From positions 1 through 64,000 of the forward strand of contig JAFTVU010000007.1 of NCBI GenBank assembly GCA_017465665.1: a DNA stretch of 64,000 bases, in the 5' to 3' direction. The translations under genes were made by a program, and so were the position numbers. The notes beneath the pieces were generated by a model. That model saw only the letters and a list, made by a program, of their open reading frames with translations, did not search any database and was not told where the DNA came from. This stretch comes from Oscillospiraceae bacterium. Lineage in GTDB: Bacteria; Bacillota; Clostridia; Oscillospirales; Ruminococcaceae. This document shows, piece by piece, positions 63,097 through 64,000 of this stretch (its first letter is position 1; every line of letters begins with the position of its first letter).

Positions 63097-64000
63097 ATGA
63101 ACAAGACCGATGCGGACAGACTCATGCCCGAATATGTGCGCAAGCTTTTCGGCTTTGCAAGGCAGAGATTATCAGACATAGCGGAAGCGGAGGAATTTGC
63201 CGCAGAACTTACGCTGACGGTATATGAGGCTCTTCTGAAAGCGGGGGAGATATCAAATCCCGATGGCTATGTATGGAGAGTAGCAAAGAACTGCTACGCC
63301 CGTTATATCAGCGGAAGAAAGCAGTTTTCGGCTGTGGATGGTATAGAGTACATCCCCGACAGCCGCGATTTCACGCAGGAGCTTATGAACAGCGAGAGCT
63401 ACGGAATACTCCGCCGTGAGATAACCTATCTCGGTAAGACGCAGCGTGAGATCATCGTTCTTCACTATTTCCATGATAAAAAGGTACGGGAGATAGCAGA
63501 GATGCTCTCTATCCCAGAGAACACGGTGAAGTGGCATTTGGCCTGCTCACGAAAGGAGCTAAAGGACGGTATGGATAAGGTAAGAACAATAGGAACGCTC
63601 GGCACACAGCCGATAAGATTCATCGATATGGGGCATGACGGAACTCCGGGCGAAAAGGGAGATACCGCAAACTTCCTTGCAAAGAACATAACACAGAACA
63701 TCGCCTATGCGGCGTATCATCAGCCGAGGAACATCAACGAGATAGCGGAGGAGCTGGGTATCAATCCGATATTTGTTGAGGACGAGGTGGCAGTTTTAGA
63801 GGAATACGGCTTCATGGATAAGCTTCCAAATGGGAAGTATCGTACTAATATCCATATTAGTGAACCGAATGAAACGAGCTACCGCATTTACAGAGAAATA
63901 GAGTCGAAATATTCAAAGCTTTTTGCAGAGAAATTCTTTGCTCCAGTGCTTGAAAGAATAACGGAGATACCTGAGTGGCTTCATGTTCCCGACAATGATA
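63097..64000 (+). CDS. Sigma-70 family (ECF-like) sigma factor with C-terminal extension, 3' truncated
   Basis: An open frame from ATG 63097 (GAGGAAAAA upstream) runs without a stop to the window end, at least 301 residues. Residues about 1-60 resemble sigma region 2 and residues about 105-155 region 4, with the helix-turn-helix KKVREIAEMLSIPENTVKWH. Past region 4 there is a second winged-helix-like segment (about 200-255; QPRNINEIAEELGINPIFVE). ECF factors usually end at about 170-200 residues, so a sensory or regulatory extension is fused here. The end of the gene lies outside the window. Confidence 0.8.
   Translation, partial: MNKTDADRLMPEYVRKLFGFARQRLSDIAEAEEFAAELTLTVYEALLKAGEISNPDGYVWRVAKNCYARYISGRKQFSAVDGIEYIPDSRDFTQELMNSESYGILRREITYLGKTQREIIVLHYFHDKKVREIAEMLSIPENTVKWHLACSRKELKDGMDKVRTIGTLGTQPIRFIDMGHDGTPGEKGDTANFLAKNITQNIAYAAYHQPRNINEIAEELGINPIFVEDEVAVLEEYGFMDKLPNGKYRTNIHISEPNETSYRIYREIESKYSKLFAEKFFAPVLERITEIPEWLHVPDND

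Noticed and set aside
1..64000. CRISPR arrays, rRNA genes, prophage structural genes or transposase genes
   Set aside because: No regularly spaced repeat array, no rRNA sequence and no complete transposase or phage structural gene was seen on either strand.

Overview
The window reads as a chromosome segment of a Gram-positive, low-to-mid GC Clostridia member, most likely a Ruminococcus-type gut or rumen bacterium (Oscillospiraceae). The evidence is the SCIFF peptide with its radical SAM maturase, pyruvate kinase with an extra C-terminal PEP-utiliser domain, Firmicutes-like RpoB/RpoC, a lipoprotein GH26 mannanase, and strong Gram-positive promoters. Almost every promoter found has an exact 17-bp spacer and many carry an extended -10 TGn. 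Species is not determined.

Layout. 1-6.5 kb: cell-surface polysaccharide genes (HPr-kinase-like fragment, CDP-glycerol glycerophosphotransferase-like, pyruvyl transferase, FrhB-type Fe-S protein, GT4 glycosyltransferase). 6.6-12 kb: M23 peptidase, Na/Pi cotransporter, NSS symporter, flavodoxin-type reductase, small membrane protein. 12.17-20.77 kb: an integrated genomic island of about 8.6 kb with a type I restriction-modification operon, two extra small genes and a tyrosine integrase, inserted in the 3' end of a tRNA-Leu(CAG) gene and bounded by a 25-bp direct repeat. 21-28.8 kb: DUF3810 metalloprotease-like protein, DUF554, HtrA, DUF1015, a serine hydrolase, pyruvate kinase. 28.9-32.3 kb (minus strand): SCIFF maturase, the SCIFF peptide (a 47-codon gene with a TTG start), a glycosyltransferase-like protein and a Gly-Ser-Phe repeat protein. 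32.5-38 kb: GH26 mannanase, orphan Hpt protein, flotillin, papain-like hydrolase, MFS transporter. 38-39.8 kb: four tandem copies of a small membrane protein plus an XRE regulator, with repeated operator-like sites over their promoter. 39.9-43.5 kb: uvrC-rsmD-coaD-coiled-coil operon. 43.6-57.3 kb: GH3 lipoprotein, rpoBC, rpsL-rpsG-fusA, tuf. 57.4-64 kb: XRE regulator with a divergent membrane protein, cca, mreB-type gene, a LacI-sensor diguanylate cyclase, and the start of a sigma factor gene cut by the window end.

Most notable. (1) The restriction island: its integration moved the tRNA-Leu gene away from its apparent native terminator and supplied another one; its hsdS carries an in-frame TGA at codon 29, so the system may be off; a HEPN-like gene sits between hsdS and hsdR; four AAGATA boxes spaced by 10 bp or a multiple lie next to the attachment site. 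(2) The GSF-repeat protein, co-transcribed with a putative glycosyltransferase next to the SCIFF locus, is the best candidate for an undescribed system. (3) Several regulatory arrangements can be read directly, such as the 17-bp palindrome inside the promoter at 57704-57732 and the terminator-promoter overlap ahead of rpsL. All functional claims come from reading motifs by eye; no database search was run.
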